This document shows, piece by piece, positions 23,846-29,835 of a stretch of 29,841 nucleotides of DNA. Every line of letters begins with the position of its first letter. Position 1 is the stretch's first letter. Made by a program: the position numbers and the translations under genes. Source of the DNA: DAOUGC01 sp034429695. GTDB lineage: Bacteria > Chloroflexota > Anaerolineae > Anaerolineales > Anaerolineaceae. Where the stretch lies: NCBI GenBank assembly GCA_034429695.1, contig DAOUGC010000261.1, positions 1 through 29,841 on the forward strand, read 5' to 3'. Below the pieces are notes generated by a model. The model did no database searches and had not been told where the DNA came from. It saw only the letters and a program-made list of their open reading frames with translations.

Positions 23846-24477
23846 GCGCGGCATCGGATGACAGCATTTTTGATTTGTCTTTTGCCGTGGAAGCAGTCAA
23901 AAATGACCCCGGACTGTTGAATGATTATCTGGACGGCATCTCGCCGGTGCGCAAGCCGCAAAAGGTGCGTGAGACCAGCCAGCAGGTATTAATGCAACTG
24001 GCTCAGGATTGCCCTGATCTGTTGCTGCCCCACTGGGATGAAATCATGGCGCTGCTGGAAAGCGGCAATGGTTTCAGCGCCATGGCAGCCGTGCATCTGA
24101 TCGCTGGGCTGGTTCCGGCTGACGTGGATGGCCGCTTTGATGTTGATTGCCGGCGTTACTTTGCGCTGTTGAATTGCGAACACGTATCGGTTGCGGCGCA
24201 TGTGGCAGGTCTGGCTGCCGGCATTGTTGCGGCCAAGCCGCATCTGCTGGGTGTGGTCACGGAAGGTCTGCTCGCCATTGACCCGCCAACGCTGCCTGTC
24301 GAACGCCGTGACCTGATCCGTGCTTATGCGGTGGAGACTTTTTCACAGTTGTTCGACCGTTATGAAGACCCTGCGGCGGTGCTGACATTTGTGGCTGGTT
24401 TGCGTTCCAGCAGTTGCAATCAGGCGCGCAAGGCAGCCAATACATTCTGGAAGACACACTCGGCGGGTGAACGGTAA
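23842..24477 (+). CDS. Helical-repeat (HEAT/ARM-like) protein of unknown function
   Basis: 211-residue soluble protein with an all-helical pattern. Repeating amphipathic helix pairs are suggested by SQQVLMQLAQDCPDLLLPHW, SAMAAVHLIAGLVPADVDG, HVSVAAHVAGLAAGIVAAKP and the final SCNQARKAANTFWKTH, reminiscent of HEAT repeats in small scaffold proteins. No catalytic motif is visible. Its ATG overlaps the stop of the preceding Cys-rich protein gene (ATGA), so the two are made together and may interact. The next gene follows after 27 bp. HEAT assignment is by pattern only and may be wrong in detail. Confidence 0.65.
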   Translation: MSAASDDSIFDLSFAVEAVKNDPGLLNDYLDGISPVRKPQKVRETSQQVLMQLAQDCPDLLLPHWDEIMALLESGNGFSAMAAVHLIAGLVPADVDGRFDVDCRRYFALLNCEHVSVAAHVAGLAAGIVAAKPHLLGVVTEGLLAIDPPTLPVERRDLIRAYAVETFSQLFDRYEDPAAVLTFVAGLRSSSCNQARKAANTFWKTHSAGER

Positions 24478-24504
24478 ACCCACCGGGGATGACAGAGGGG
24501 ACGC

Positions 24505-25098
24505 ATGTTTCCGGGAGATCTTTTTGATGACCGGGGCAGTGTGCGCGGGTACAATCCGGCGCTGGCTGCCATTCGCTGCATGGAAGAAGCGCGCCGCATG
24601 TATGCGCGCATGTTGTGGCGCGGGCGTTGGTGGCGCTTGTGGATGCGCCTGAGACGCCAGCCGCATCACTTATTGCTGCTTGGCCAAATGGTTCCGGCGT
24701 TGCAGGTGGCTTCGCGTCACGCCACGGGTATTACCGCAGTTGCTGTGCGTTTGATCCGTGGGTCAGAATCGCGCATCGGCGATTTTGATCAAAAGTTCAA
24801 CCCCATTCGCACGCATGATCGCGAGCGCTGGGTGGGGGTGGCAGCCGCGCGTTTGATGGGGCACAGCCTGCCGCCGGTTGAATTAATTGAGCTGGGTGGG
24901 GTATATTTTGTGCGCGACGGACATCACCGCGTTTCCATTGCCCGTGCTTTACAGCAGAGTGAGCTGGAGGCGGATGTGGTGGTGTGGGAAACAGCCAGAC
25001 GGGAGACGCTTGTTGGTGAAAACAGGCCGGTGGTGGGGATGCCGGGTGTGGGTCAAAAATGCCAGGTTTTATGCCCTGCTTGCACCTGTCAGGAGTAG
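24505..25098 (+). CDS. Stand-alone ParB/sulfiredoxin-like domain protein
   Basis: 197-residue protein. The first 70 residues are strongly basic and aromatic (ARMLWRGRWWRLWMRLRRQPHH as two adjacent blocks), then a segment KFNPIRTHDRERW, and then PPVELIELGGVYFVRDGHHR followed by VSIARALQQ. The GxYFVxDGHHRVSxAR pattern is the core of ParB/Srx-fold domains. There is no helix-turn-helix, so it is not a chromosome-partitioning ParB; related free-standing domains can be nucleotide-using or nuclease-like. The C-terminus ends in a small Cys cluster (CQVLCPACTCQE). It lies inside the five-gene operon, 27 bp after the helical-repeat gene, with its stop adjoining the kinase gene. The molecular role is not known. 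Confidence 0.65.
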   Translation: MFPGDLFDDRGSVRGYNPALAAIRCMEEARRMYARMLWRGRWWRLWMRLRRQPHHLLLLGQMVPALQVASRHATGITAVAVRLIRGSESRIGDFDQKFNPIRTHDRERWVGVAAARLMGHSLPPVELIELGGVYFVRDGHHRVSIARALQQSELEADVVVWETARRETLVGENRPVVGMPGVGQKCQVLCPACTCQE

Positions 25099-25104
25099 AT
25101 GAAT

Positions 25105-26115
25105 ATGGGGTACTTTCTCGGGTTTGATATTGGTGGAACCAAAAGCGCCGCCCTGCTGGTGGACGAAAACGGCAGCGTGCTTGCCTACGCACTGGTGCGC
25201 GGCAGGGTGGGCGACTATGAAGATAAAAAATATGACGACCTGGTGGAGCTGATCCACGCCGCCGGAGGGCAGGCGCTGGAACAGGCCGGGGTGGGTTTTG
25301 AGCAACTGACTGCGGCAGGGTTGGGCATTGCCGGGTACGACTGGCTTTCGCAGCGCCCGAAGTTTTTGGACGCCATCCGCCGTGCCGGCCTGGACTGCAC
25401 AGTGGAACTGGTCAATGATGCGCTGATTGGCCTGCTGGCTGGCTCTGAGCAGGGATGGGGGATTGGGCTGGTGGCCGGAACCGGTTGCAATTGCTGGGGA
25501 ATCGACCGCCAACGGCGCAGCGGGCAGGTGACCGGCATGGGCGGCTGGATGGGTGAAGCTGCCGGATCAGGTGAGCTGGTGACCGAGGCACTGGGGGCGG
25601 TGTCACGGGCATGGTCCATGCGCGGCCCGCAAACCAGTCTGTCAGATGCATTTTGCCGCCATACCGGCGCAAAGGATGTCACTGACCTGCTGGAAGGGTT
25701 GACCATGAACCGTTATGATCTGCAACCCTCTGCTGCGCCGCTGGTGTTTGAATGTGCCGACCAGGGGGACGCTGTGGCTGCCGGTCTGGTGGAATGGGCC
25801 GGGCGTTCGCTGGGGGATCTGGCAGTGGGCGTCACCCGTCAACTGGAATTACAGGACGAGACTTTTGAAATTGTGATGATCGGCAGCCTGTGGAAGGGCA
25901 GCCCGGTGCTGCAGGATCGCATGATCGAAGTGGTGCATCAAACCGCGCCGCTGGCGCGCGCCGTCCGGCTGCACGAACCGCCGGTCACCGGGGCTGCCTT
26001 GCTGGCGCTTCAACAAGCCGGTTACGACCCTGCCCGGCTGCGACCGGCACTGTTGGCGGCTGTTCAAACGCATATCCTTACCGAAACTGGTTCAGGCCAG
26101 GGGAATGAAGCATGA
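25105..26115 (+). CDS. BadF/BadG/BcrA/BcrD-type sugar kinase (GlcNAc-kinase-like)
   Basis: 336-residue ATPase of the sugar kinase/Hsp70/actin fold. Phosphate-1 motif GFDIGGTKSAALLVDENG is at the N-terminus, VNDALIGLLAG carries the catalytic-type Asp, phosphate-2 is GLVAGTGCNCWGI, GGWMGEAAGSGELV matches N-acetylglucosamine kinases, and the adenosine motif is near VMIGSLWKGSPVL. It should phosphorylate a hexose or amino sugar with ATP. I prefer ATG 25105, 9 nt after AGGAG; ATG 25099 (two more residues) directly abuts the previous stop and is too close to that site. The aldolase gene overlaps its end by 4 bp, so its product may feed the aldolase, although a GlcNAc-kinase product is not a classical aldolase substrate. 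Confidence 0.85.
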   Translation: MGYFLGFDIGGTKSAALLVDENGSVLAYALVRGRVGDYEDKKYDDLVELIHAAGGQALEQAGVGFEQLTAAGLGIAGYDWLSQRPKFLDAIRRAGLDCTVELVNDALIGLLAGSEQGWGIGLVAGTGCNCWGIDRQRRSGQVTGMGGWMGEAAGSGELVTEALGAVSRAWSMRGPQTSLSDAFCRHTGAKDVTDLLEGLTMNRYDLQPSAAPLVFECADQGDAVAAGLVEWAGRSLGDLAVGVTRQLELQDETFEIVMIGSLWKGSPVLQDRMIEVVHQTAPLARAVRLHEPPVTGAALLALQQAGYDPARLRPALLAAVQTHILTETGSGQGNEA

Positions 26116-26762
26116 TGAATGAAAGTGAATGGCGTATCGAAGTGGCGCGCGTGACCCGTCGCGTGGCAGAACTGGGATTGATCCGATCTTCAGACGGCAA
26201 CCTCTCAGCGCGCCTGGGTGATGATTGCTTCCTGCTTACACCGTCTGGTACATACAAAGCCACCACCAGGCCGGATGATTTATTGTTGATCGACCGGCAG
26301 GGCAAAGTGTTACAGGGGCCTCCCGGAGCCAAACCCACCATTGAGTGGCGCATGCACCTTGAAGCTTACCGGCAACGGCCGGATATATCTGCCGTGGTGC
26401 ACGCCCATCCCCCTTATGCCACCGCGCTGACCATTGCAGGGTTGGATTTTCCGCTGGATATCATCCCCGAGGTGGCGGTCACGCTGGGCGAGGTTCCCAC
26501 TGCGCCGTATGCCACCCCGGGCACCGAAGCACTGGCGGAGAGCATTCTTGGCTTTATCAACCGGTCAGACACAATCCTGCTCAGCCATCACGGCAGCCTG
26601 AGCGTGGGCCGCACGCCTGAACAGGCGCTGATTGCCCTGGAGCGGGTGGAACACGCCGCGCACACCTTCTTTTTGGCGCGCAGCCTGGGTGAGATAAAAA
26701 CACTGCAGACGGAAGAAGTATCCCGTCTGCAGGAGATGTATCGCGCCAGCCGCAAGAGCTGA
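26112..26762 (+). CDS. Class II aldolase, L-fuculose-phosphate aldolase type
   Basis: 216-residue zinc aldolase of the FucA/AraD group. Key residues fit E. coli FucA spacing: Glu78 in TIEWRMHLE (FucA Glu73), His97 and His99 in VVHAHPPYAT (His92, His94) and His160 in SHHGSLSVG (His155). SDGNLSARLGDD near residue 28 is the phosphate-binding loop. The expected reaction is reversible cleavage of a ketose 1-phosphate to dihydroxyacetone phosphate and an aldehyde. Length is that of FucA (215). ATG 26112 overlaps the kinase stop (ATGA) and the gene ends the five-gene operon, 1 bp from a convergent gene. Substrates such as fuculose-, rhamnulose- or methylthioribulose-phosphate cannot be separated by sequence reading. 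Confidence 0.87.
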   Translation: MMNESEWRIEVARVTRRVAELGLIRSSDGNLSARLGDDCFLLTPSGTYKATTRPDDLLLIDRQGKVLQGPPGAKPTIEWRMHLEAYRQRPDISAVVHAHPPYATALTIAGLDFPLDIIPEVAVTLGEVPTAPYATPGTEALAESILGFINRSDTILLSHHGSLSVGRTPEQALIALERVEHAAHTFFLARSLGEIKTLQTEEVSRLQEMYRASRKS

Positions 26763-26763
26763 A

Positions 26764-27207
26764 TCAATCGCCGTTCCCCTGGCCTCCGCCGCCGCCTGCC
26801 CACAGGGGCCGGCCAGCCTCGCTGCGCAGTTGCAGGCTTTGCCCGCTGGAGAGATCGTCCAGACTGGTCACCTCGAGCTCGCCATTTTCCAGAAAACCGG
26901 TCACCAGCACTTCGTTGCCAGCAACGGTGAAGAAACCCTGTTGCTGGGCATAGGTCCATCCACGCCCTTCAACGGCAATCAAACTGCCGTCGGTCAGTTT
27001 TATCACCAGTTCGTCTGCCGAAATGCTTTCAACCTTGCCGTTGACAGACATCTGTCCGGTTGCTTCCTGCTGGTTGCCGTTGGTTTCGGAAGAAAAGCCG
27101 CTGTCATCGTTCTTGTCCAGAATGTAATCGGTGCGAATAACTCCACCGTATGCCAGCAGGCCGCTGACGATGACGCCAAGTGCGATAAAGAAGATATTTT
27201 TGTTCAT
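26764..27207 (-). CDS. Membrane-anchored small beta-domain protein of unknown function
   Basis: 147-residue protein with one N-terminal hydrophobic helix (about 5-22) serving as signal anchor, a polar linker (DKNDDSGFSSETNGNQQEA) and a beta-rich domain (about 52-130: VNGKVESISADELVIKLTDG, LVTGFLENGELEVTSL) that resembles an OB-fold or DUF5666-type module. It ends with RPLWAGGGGGQGNGD, a Gly-rich tail I have seen associated with similar secreted domains but cannot name. It follows the DUF4405-type gene by 15 bp on the same strand, so the two are likely co-expressed, and it may act at the outer face near the haem protein. No catalytic residues are apparent. Confidence 0.75.
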   Translation of the reverse strand: MNKNIFFIALGVIVSGLLAYGGVIRTDYILDKNDDSGFSSETNGNQQEATGQMSVNGKVESISADELVIKLTDGSLIAVEGRGWTYAQQQGFFTVAGNEVLVTGFLENGELEVTSLDDLSSGQSLQLRSEAGRPLWAGGGGGQGNGD

Positions 27208-27222
27208 TGTGTGATCCCTGAA

Positions 27223-27849
27223 CTATCCTTGCTGTGAAGTGGGCACGCTTTGTGCGGTTGTGCATGAGGTTGCACGGGCGGGTTTAATACCGGCTAGTTT
27301 TGAGGTTACTTTTGTGACCCACAACCAGTGAATGCCGAAGTGGAATAGAGCGGCAGATGTCATCACAATCCCAGCCCAGGTATGGATGAGATCCCACGTG
27401 GTCGGGTCGAAGATAAACGTCTGACTGGTATGTTCCCCGGCAAAGAAAAAGTACAGCCCCGATGCAGCGGTCAGCACGAAACTGACAGCGATGATGCTGT
27501 TAATGATCACGTTGGGGCGCGCCTTGCTGTTGAGCGGCGAAAGCCCACGGCGGGCCAGGCGGTTACCGATTCTTTTAAATAATCCCAGGAACCATTTCCA
27601 GTGGATGACGGCGTGAACGGCTGCGATGATGGTCATGGCAATGCCGGTCAGCCGGTGAAGTTCCTCCCAGGTGTGGCGGTCAAACAGAATGGTGATGCCG
27701 TAGGTTGGGTTGCGCCCACCTGAGTAACCTCCCCAGGGCAGGAACAGGAAGTAGATACCACTAAGGATGGCTGGCAGTGCCGAGATGAGCACCAGCGCCA
27801 CCAGGGTATAGTTGATCCGTGTCGTCTTTGATAAGGTTTCGGTTTTCAT
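27223..27849 (-). CDS. DUF4405 / cytochrome b561-like haem membrane protein
   Basis: 208-residue protein with four membrane helices (about 13-37, 66-90, 115-136, 153-177). Histidines suited for haem b ligation occur in pairs: His65, His79 and His83 in helix 2 (HAVIHWKW) and His156, His170 and His174 in helix 4 (HTWAG, HFGIHWLW), as expected for two haems stacked across the membrane. It would carry electrons through the membrane to or from an unidentified partner. The anchored beta-domain protein gene follows after 15 bp. A terminator separates the pair from the upstream nitroreductase gene. The C-terminal 25 residues are polar and cytoplasmic or external. The family is reasonably clear; the partner is not. 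Confidence 0.82.
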   Translation of the reverse strand: MKTETLSKTTRINYTLVALVLISALPAILSGIYFLFLPWGGYSGGRNPTYGITILFDRHTWEELHRLTGIAMTIIAAVHAVIHWKWFLGLFKRIGNRLARRGLSPLNSKARPNVIINSIIAVSFVLTAASGLYFFFAGEHTSQTFIFDPTTWDLIHTWAGIVMTSAALFHFGIHWLWVTKVTSKLAGIKPARATSCTTAQSVPTSQQG

Positions 27850-27923
27850 GGTTTCCCCGTAAATAATGGTTGATATGGGTCTGCATTGATAAAGATAACA
27901 GGCGGTTGTGAAGAACTTATTAA

Positions 27924-27960
27924 GAAATAAAAAATCACCGGGGAACCTTCTCCGGTGATT
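27924..27960 (-). terminator. Rho-independent terminator after the nitroreductase gene
   Basis: On the minus strand AATCACCGG and CCGGTGATT (arms 27952-27960 and 27933-27941) form a perfect 9-bp stem around a 10-nt loop, followed by TTTTTATTTCTT. It lies 22 bp after the nitroreductase stop and 80 bp before the DUF4405-type start. Confidence 0.85.
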
Positions 27961-27982
27961 GGGCAGTGGTTATTTGTGCTGG

Positions 27983-28909
27983 TTAACTGGTTGTCGTGGT
28001 TTGCCATGTGATGATGTAATCGCGCTCTGGCTCGCTGGGGATGCCAGCAGGCGCCTGCGCCACCCAGTGGCCATCCAGCCCGCATGCGCGCGCGGTTAGC
28101 TCAAAATGGCACATGGCAATGCCGATATCCAACCGGGGCAGATCAACCACCTGCAGCAGGGGGCCAAAGATGGTGACCACTTTATCCTGCACATGTTGAA
28201 TGTAAAAATGCCATTTGTCTCCCTGCCTGAGCACCCGCCAGGGCTGTTTGTTGCGCGCTGACGGCGCAATGCGTACCATTTCAAGCGGCTGCGCATACCG
28301 GCCAGCCGATTCTTGCGAGAGGGGCGTGTCGAAGTTGCCGTCAAAAAATAGAGCCTGCCATTCCTGGCGTTTGCGGGCATGCGGCGGACCAGACTTGTAG
28401 TCCCTGTACTCTTCGGGCAGGCATCCAACCGAGGTGACCGCGGGCAGGCACTCATCTTTGCGCAACCCAAGCCGGTGGGAAAAACTGCTGCGCGTGAATG
28501 AACCGCCCAGCCAGCATGTGCCCAGTTCCAGTTCGGTGCACAGCAGGATCAGCCATTGCATGGCGTAGCCGTATTGCTCCAGGTCAAATGGCCCCTGTTG
28601 CACCGCGCCGATGATAAAACCGGCCGGTTTTTTGATCTCGCCGTAGGTTCCCAGCCCGCGCAGTGCTTTGGGGTCATCGGGGTGGGCGGCCAGCAGGTCA
28701 AAGCGCAGCCGCGCACCCAGGGGGCCCTGGGTGAGTTGCGTGCAGGCATCCTGCAGGCGCTGACGGGCGGAATGGGGCACGGGTTGCGCCGGGTGCGTGC
28801 GGCAGGAAAAGCGTTTTTCGATCAACGTGGTGACGGGGGTTTGCAAGAAGAGGGTGGTATTCACGGCATGTACCTGCATTAACGAGGATGAGGGTAAATA
28901 ATTCTTCAT
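27983..28909 (-). CDS. Nitroreductase-family protein
   Basis: 308-residue FMN-dependent oxidoreductase-like protein (putative nitroreductase group of about 250-300 residues rather than the short NfsB type). IEKRFSCRTHPAQP near residue 30 is the N-terminal FMN-contact motif (RxSxR), GAVQQGPFDLEQYGYAMQWL is the central dimer helix, and ELGTCWLGGSFTRSSF, then MVRIAPSARNKQPWRV, are the remaining FMN-binding parts. The start is uncertain: ATG 28909 gives the full frame, but ATG 28879 (MQVHAVNTT) is an alternative and neither has a strong ribosome binding site. The gene is a single unit closed by a terminator. The likely activity is NAD(P)H-dependent reduction of nitro or quinone compounds; the true substrate is unknown. 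Confidence 0.85.
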   Translation of the reverse strand: MKNYLPSSSLMQVHAVNTTLFLQTPVTTLIEKRFSCRTHPAQPVPHSARQRLQDACTQLTQGPLGARLRFDLLAAHPDDPKALRGLGTYGEIKKPAGFIIGAVQQGPFDLEQYGYAMQWLILLCTELELGTCWLGGSFTRSSFSHRLGLRKDECLPAVTSVGCLPEEYRDYKSGPPHARKRQEWQALFFDGNFDTPLSQESAGRYAQPLEMVRIAPSARNKQPWRVLRQGDKWHFYIQHVQDKVVTIFGPLLQVVDLPRLDIGIAMCHFELTARACGLDGHWVAQAPAGIPSEPERDYIITWQTTTTS

Positions 28910-28992
28910 TATTGTAATCGTAAATGCGGGAGTTTCGGAGGCGGCTCATGTCCGCAGGAAGCTCAACCGGTGAGAGGACGGGTAGATGTAGA

Positions 28993-29017
28993 GTGGGTCG
29001 GAATTTTCCCGGCTCAC
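28993..29017. repeat. Hairpin repeat, class C copy 1
   Basis: GTGGGTCGG and CCGGCTCAC pair over nine positions (two G-T wobbles) around the loop AATTTTC. The same class recurs at 29550-29576. The flanking words CGATTT and ATCC are also shared with that copy. Confidence 0.75.
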
Positions 29018-29041
29018 CGATTTATGCATCATCCAAAAAAA

Positions 29042-29065
29042 GGTGGGTTCAAAATCGAACCCACC
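29042..29065. repeat. Hairpin repeat, class A copy 1
   Basis: GGTGGGTTC and GAACCCACC form a perfect 9-bp stem around AAAATC. Identical or near-identical copies lie at 29469-29492 and 29603-29626. A second hairpin, CCCACCC with GGGTGGG (29060-29076), overlaps its right arm, so the two folds exclude each other. Confidence 0.85.
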
Positions 29066-29141
29066 CGACGGGTGGGCGAACCATCTTTTTGGGTTTTATT
29101 CGTGTTTTTCGTCATTTCGTGCCATTCGTGTTGGTATACGT

Positions 29142-29161
29142 AGAGTGGGTCGGAGTTGTCC
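29142..29161. repeat. Truncated half of a class C hairpin
   Basis: The sequence GAGTGGGTCGGAGTTGTCC repeats the left arm and loop start of the class C element, but the right arm is missing. It looks like a decayed copy. Confidence 0.5.
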
Positions 29162-29194
29162 ATATGTTCCAACGAATTAGTCCGAGTTGAAAAA

Positions 29195-29231
29195 GGTAGG
29201 TGAGTCGCCAGCGAAGCTGGTATGCCCTACC
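29195..29231. repeat. Two-part stem-loop with inner CCAGC/GCTGG hairpin
   Basis: GGTAGG (29195-29200) pairs with CCTACC (29226-29231), enclosing CCAGC-GAA-GCTGG (29208-29220). It differs in sequence from classes A to C but belongs to the same cluster. Confidence 0.5.
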
Positions 29232-29249
29232 CCACCAAACAAACAAATC

Positions 29250-29276
29250 GGCGGCTTGGAAGAACACCAAGCCGCC
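29250..29276. repeat. Hairpin repeat, class B in inverted orientation
   Basis: GGCGGCTTGG and CCAAGCCGCC pair perfectly over 10 bp around AAGAACA. Its reverse complement carries the class B loop TGTTCTT. Compared with 29508-29534 and 29642-29668 one stem pair is swapped (A-T to T-A), keeping the fold. Confidence 0.85.
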
Positions 29277-29343
29277 CTACAAATAGCACGAAAATGTATT
29301 TGATCCGCGTATATGGAAAATGACCCCGCTCATCAATTGGTAG

Positions 29344-29370
29344 GGTGGGCTGACGTTCTTTCAGCCCACC
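29344..29370. repeat. Hairpin repeat, class B with a different stem
   Basis: GGTGGGCTGA and TCAGCCCACC pair perfectly over 10 bp around CGTTCTT. The loop matches class B apart from its first base, while much of the stem differs from the other copies yet remains fully self-complementary. Confidence 0.8.
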
Positions 29371-29371
29371 A

Positions 29372-29464
29372 TTATTCACCCCGCAAAGACAAACGCAGGT
29401 CGGGCCGCCACCCCTGCTGGCGCAGCGTCTCCAGATCCATCGGATTTTTGCGATTATTGCACCA
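29372..29464 (-). pseudogene. Possible remnant of a gene 3' end
   Basis: On the minus strand a 30-codon stretch reads like ordinary protein (NPMDLETLRQQGWRPDLRLS, then LRGE) and stops with TAA at 29374-29372, only 1 bp before hairpin 29344-29370. Upstream the frame continues into repeat sequence (29469-29534), so any original gene has been truncated by the array. I recognise no family, and the stretch may be chance. Confidence 0.25.
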
Positions 29465-29468
29465 AGAC

Positions 29469-29492
29469 GGTGGGTTCAAAATCGAACCCACT
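29469..29492. repeat. Hairpin repeat, class A copy 2
   Basis: GGTGGGTTC-AAAATC-GAACCCACT, eight Watson-Crick pairs plus a terminal G-T. It begins a composite unit together with the class B hairpin at 29508-29534. Confidence 0.8.
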
Positions 29493-29507
29493 CTACGGCT
29501 CCTGTAA

Positions 29508-29534
29508 GGCGGCATGGTGTTCTTCCATGCCGCC
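29508..29534. repeat. Hairpin repeat, class B copy
   Basis: GGCGGCATGG and CCATGCCGCC pair perfectly over 10 bp around TGTTCTT. CTCC before and GGAG after extend the symmetry. Confidence 0.85.
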
Positions 29535-29549
29535 GATTGGAGTGGGTAG

Positions 29550-29576
29550 GGTGAGTCGGAGTTTTCCCGACCCACC
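29550..29576. repeat. Hairpin repeat, class C copy 2
   Basis: GGTGAGTCGG and CCGACCCACC pair at nine of ten positions around AGTTTTC. It is followed by CGATTTCTAGATTATCC, resembling the spacer after class C copy 1. Confidence 0.75.
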
Positions 29577-29602
29577 GATTTCTAGATTATCCGAAATAAA
29601 AC

Positions 29603-29626
29603 GGTGGGTTCAAAATCGAACCCACC
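29603..29626. repeat. Hairpin repeat, class A copy 3
   Basis: Perfect 9-bp stem GGTGGGTTC / GAACCCACC around AAAATC, 134 bp from copy 2. A further decayed half copy (GGTGGGTTCAAAACCGG) begins at 29715. Confidence 0.85.
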
Positions 29627-29641
29627 CCACGGCTCCTGTAG

Positions 29642-29668
29642 GGCGGCATGGTGTTCTTCCATGCCGCC
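29642..29668. repeat. Hairpin repeat, class B copy
   Basis: Identical in stem and loop to 29508-29534 and 134 bp from it. With class A copy 3 it repeats the composite unit. Confidence 0.85.
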
Positions 29669-29777
29669 GATTGGAGCAGGATCAGCAAGGTCGGATAAAT
29701 TAAGGTGAATAAACGGTGGGTTCAAAACCGGATGAGGTTGGGATGGATGTTGGTTATTACCCCTGTCGAAAGGGCGG

Positions 29778-29807
29778 TTGGTTAATTCCCTTATATTAAG
29801 ATAGAAT
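29778..29807 (+). promoter_or_regulatory. Promoter for the gene at the right edge
   Basis: TTGGTT (29778-29783) and TAGAAT (29802-29807) are 18 bp apart and lie about 30 bp before the start codon. The surrounding sequence is AT-rich compared with the hairpin array. Confidence 0.45.
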
Positions 29808-29835
29808 CATGGCAGCCTTTTGGAGGAGGGAAACC

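Noticed and set aside
24505..25098. Chromosome-partitioning ParB
   Set aside because: Only the ParB/Srx-like core is present, without a helix-turn-helix or a neighbouring parA.
28981..29730. CRISPR array
   Set aside because: The repeats are of different classes, are self-complementary with fixed loops, and are not separated by unique spacers of constant length; no cas gene is present.
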